Origin: Chloroherpetonaceae bacterium
GTDB lineage: Bacteria; Bacteroidota; Chlorobiia; Chlorobiales; Thermochlorobacteraceae
Direction: 5' to 3'
Length of the DNA: 55,081 nucleotides
Assembly: GCA_025055975.1 (NCBI GenBank)
Contig: JANWWM010000083.1
Location: 1-55,081, forward strand
The notes beneath the pieces are model-generated. The model was given only the letters and a program-made list of their open reading frames with translations, was not told the DNA's origin and ran no database searches. Shown piece by piece: positions 53,272 to 55,081 of the stretch; positions within the stretch are counted from its first letter, which is position 1, and each line of letters begins with the position of its first letter. The position numbers were made by a program, and so were the translations under genes.

Positions 53272-54405
53272 ATGTCGGATTCAAAACAGCCGAAAATCGC
53301 CGTCGTTCACGAGTGGCTTTCCATCGTCGCAGGCTCGGAGAAAGTCGTGGGCGAATTGCTCGCGTTGTATCCAAACGCCGACCTGTTCGCGCTCGTGGAT
53401 TTTTTCGGCGACGAGGAGCGCAAACTCATCATGGGCAAGCGCGCTCAAACGAGCTTCATTCAGCGATTGCCCTTTGCGAAAACGTCGTTTCGCGCCTACT
53501 TGCCCCTGATGCCGCTCGCCGTCGAGCAATTCGACGTGTCCGATTACGACGTCGTGATTTCGAGTCATCACGCCGTCGCAAAAGGCGTGCTCACGCATCA
53601 AAACCAACTGCACGTTTGCTACTGCCACTCGCCAATGCGCTATGCGTGGGATTTTTATCACGAGTATCTGCGCGAAGCCAAGTTGAACGAAGGGTTGAAG
53701 GGAGCGTTTGCCAAAGCGATGCTTCACTACTTGCGCCTTTGGGACGTGGCGAGCGCCAATCGCGTCGATGAATTCGTCGCCAATTCGCATTACATCGCGC
53801 GGCGCGTCAAGCGCGTCTACAACCGCGACGCCACCGTGATTTATCCGCCCGTCGATGTCGAAAAGTTTTCGCCGAACCCGAACAAAGACGATTACTACCT
53901 CGCCGTCGCTCGCTTCGTGCCATACAAAAAAGTCGACGTGATTTTGGAGGCTTTCGCGCGAATGCCCGACAAAAAACTCGCGCTCATCGGCGAGGGCGAC
54001 AAAACGATTTTGAAGAAAGCGACGCGCAACGTGGAAGTAATCGGCTTTCAGCCGTTTGAGTCGCTGAAAAAACATCTCGCGTCCGCGAAAGCCTTTGTTT
54101 ACGCGGCGGAAGAGGATTTCGGCATCACGCTCGTCGAGGCGCAAGCCTGCGGCACGCCCGTCATCGCGTTTGGAAAAGGCGGCGCGACGGAAACCGTCAT
54201 CGACGGCGAGACGGGAGTTTTGTTCGACGCGCAAACGCCCGAAAGCCTCATTCGCGCCGTTGAACGCTTCGAGCGAATGGAGTTCGACCCCGCCAAAATT
54301 CGCCGCAACGCCGAGCGCTTCGACCGCGCCGTTTTCGCCGAGAAAATCAAAGCCTTCATTGACGAAAAACGACAAGCGTTTCTTCAAACCCCATGCGCTC
54401 GTTAG
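53272..54405 (+). CDS. GT4 glycosyltransferase
   Basis: A 377-residue GT-B enzyme. VVHEWLSIVAGSEKVVGEL gives the N-terminal GSE pattern; CYCHSPMRYAWDFYHEY is a WbaZ/mannosyltransferase-like signature. The C-terminal half has VARFVPYKKVDVILEAFARM, GEGDKT and FGITLVEAQACGTPVIAFGKGG (EX7E). It is the last gene of the operon. The ATG at 53272 was preferred to the TTG at 53269. Confidence 0.93.
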   Translation: MSDSKQPKIAVVHEWLSIVAGSEKVVGELLALYPNADLFALVDFFGDEERKLIMGKRAQTSFIQRLPFAKTSFRAYLPLMPLAVEQFDVSDYDVVISSHHAVAKGVLTHQNQLHVCYCHSPMRYAWDFYHEYLREAKLNEGLKGAFAKAMLHYLRLWDVASANRVDEFVANSHYIARRVKRVYNRDATVIYPPVDVEKFSPNPNKDDYYLAVARFVPYKKVDVILEAFARMPDKKLALIGEGDKTILKKATRNVEVIGFQPFESLKKHLASAKAFVYAAEEDFGITLVEAQACGTPVIAFGKGGATETVIDGETGVLFDAQTPESLIRAVERFERMEFDPAKIRRNAERFDRAVFAEKIKAFIDEKRQAFLQTPCAR

Positions 54406-54439
54406 CGCATTGCGAAAACCCCTCCCCTTTGCAAAGAGA

Positions 54440-54575
54440 AGAGCGATTCTGACCGCGCTGGAATCGGGGGCGAGGGTGAATGCTTCGCTCCGTTTCGTTC
54501 AGAATCGCAAAAGTAGTTGTCTCGCTCTGGGCGCGAGGCGTCATTCCGAGCGAAAGCGAGGAATCCGCGAGTGGC
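54440..54575. repeat. REP-like intergenic repeat block D
   Basis: Spacer after the polysaccharide operon. It has GGAATCGGGGGCGAGGG (as in block A), a TTCGTTCAGAATCGC unit, and CATTCCGAGCGAAAGCGAGG (as in block C, variant). Confidence 0.7.
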
Positions 54576-54648
54576 GAATTGGATAACGTCGCGTCTCTTC
54601 GGAAAATCCTCGTCGCTTAACTTCGAGGCAAATTTCGCCAAAACGACA

Positions 54649-54864
54649 ATGCGCGTTTTCCGAGAAGACATTGCCGAGAAAAAGTATCTCTTGCTCATCG
54701 CGCGAATGAAATTCGCTCGCGGCGAAGTCTCGTTTGAAGAGCTGCGCGAGCGCGCCGAAGACCTCATCGCCACGATAGAAAAACGGCGCGACCAAATTTT
54801 CGGCAAATCGCGTCGCTATCAACTGAACCTGTCCGCCGCCGAACTCATTGACGACCCGCTTTGA
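54649..54864 (+). CDS. Small hypothetical protein
   Basis: A 71-residue soluble, charged and helical protein (MRVFREDIAEKKYLLLIARM). The ATG follows AAAACGACA, a context shared with hppA. No family is recognised. It sits alone between repeats and a small spacer; the coding call rests on amino-acid composition and start context. Confidence 0.5.
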   Translation: MRVFREDIAEKKYLLLIARMKFARGEVSFEELRERAEDLIATIEKRRDQIFGKSRRYQLNLSAAELIDDPL

Positions 54865-54992
54865 CGGATGCGCGCCGTTGGTTACTTCATCAACATCATT
54901 TTTCGCGTTTGCGAAAACGCGCCCACTCGGAGCGAATAGAGCAAAGCGAAACTTTTGCCAACGGGCTTGCGCGTTATGGCTTGTCGAAAACA

Positions 54993-55020
54993 AAAGGCGA
55001 CTCATCGCTGAATCGCCTTT
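54993..55020 (-). terminator. Terminator of the T9SS cargo gene
   Basis: AAAGGCGACTCA and TGAATCGCCTTT form a 12-base stem with one C-A mismatch and TCGC loop. On the minus strand it is followed by TTTTGTTTTC. It lies 22 bases after the stop at 55043. Confidence 0.7.
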
Positions 55021-55042
55021 GTTCGCGGTTATTCTCGTTCTT

Positions 55043-55081
55043 TTACTTCGTGAAAACCATCTTCGCCGTTTGCGTGAACGC
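55043..55081 (-). CDS. C-terminal tail of a T9SS (Por system) cargo protein
   Basis: The frame on the minus strand enters from the right edge and reads AFTQTAKMVFTK then TAA. This is the end of the type A sorting domain (typical ending 'xFTxTKKMVLVK'), which directs proteins through type IX secretion and to surface anchoring. Only 12 codons are visible, but the placement before a stop and a terminator supports it. The type IX system is restricted to the Bacteroidota/Chlorobiota group, so this is a lineage clue. Confidence 0.65.
   Translation of the reverse strand, partial: AFTQTAKMVFTK

Overview
The window is chromosomal DNA from a Gram-negative bacterium, most likely of the Bacteroidota/Chlorobiota lineage and possibly a Chloroherpeton-like or other green-sulfur relative. 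Four lines support this. A gene cut by the right edge ends in a typical type IX secretion (T9SS) sorting tail. Several upstream regions carry a Bacteroidota-like -7 element (TAnnTTTG or TAnnTTTCG). Most start codons lack a Shine-Dalgarno sequence and follow a C/A-rich '...TTCAACG' context. The gene set includes lpxD, kdsD, a TonB receptor, a bacterial-type membrane pyrophosphatase, a Chlorobium/Bacillus-type ferredoxin-NADP reductase and gas vesicle genes. The genus is inference. There are no rRNA, tRNA, CRISPR or transposase genes.

Layout. 1-1 kb: the end of an adenine/cytosine-N DNA methyltransferase and a 42-codon remnant of a C5-cytosine methyltransferase, then repeats. 1-5 kb (minus): a cytosolic PAS histidine kinase with a double-receiver regulator, a secreted TPR-like protein and a Bcp-type peroxiredoxin. 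5-10 kb (plus): H+-translocating pyrophosphatase, a second DNA methyltransferase, and an NtrC-type sigma-54 activator. 9.6-13 kb: a PIG-L deacetylase, a lipoprotein and a methyltransferase. 13-16 kb: prs-rplY facing away from lpxD, with inverted REP-like repeat blocks on both sides. 16-23.4 kb (minus): PcrA helicase, then an apparent operon of B12/radical-SAM enzyme, WD40 protein, a tiny protein and an ABC ATPase. 23.5-25.2 kb (plus): a coupled trio of ATP-pyrophosphatase, CWC zinc protein and fatty acid hydroxylase. 25-29 kb: aldehyde dehydrogenase, two small lipoproteins and kdsD. 29-33 kb (minus): clpC, pspC-like, a BadF-type sugar kinase and an unknown gene. 33-40 kb: threonine dehydratase family, 5'-nucleotidase, a divergent pyruvate kinase, a TonB receptor and an N-carbamoylputrescine amidase. 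40-42.7 kb (minus): a gas vesicle gene pair (GvpA-family and gvpK), a Cys-rich small protein and ferredoxin-NADP reductase. 42.8-54.4 kb (plus): Nudix hydrolase and a nine-gene surface-polysaccharide operon (Wza, Wzz, Wzy/WaaL, Wzx, four glycosyltransferases, one methyltransferase). The right end holds repeats, a small hypothetical gene and the T9SS cargo tail.

The clearest working unit is the polysaccharide locus: glycosyltransferases build a lipid-linked unit, Wzx flips it, the Wzy-like protein polymerises or ligates it, Wzz sets chain length and the Wza-like protein exports it. Envelope functions recur elsewhere (lpxD and kdsD for lipopolysaccharide, TonB receptor, lipoproteins). The least conventional parts are the radical-SAM/WD40/ABC operon, the orphan gas vesicle pair with its Cys-rich neighbour, and a pyruvate-kinase-like protein with a rearranged architecture. 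No complete new defence or mobile system was seen.
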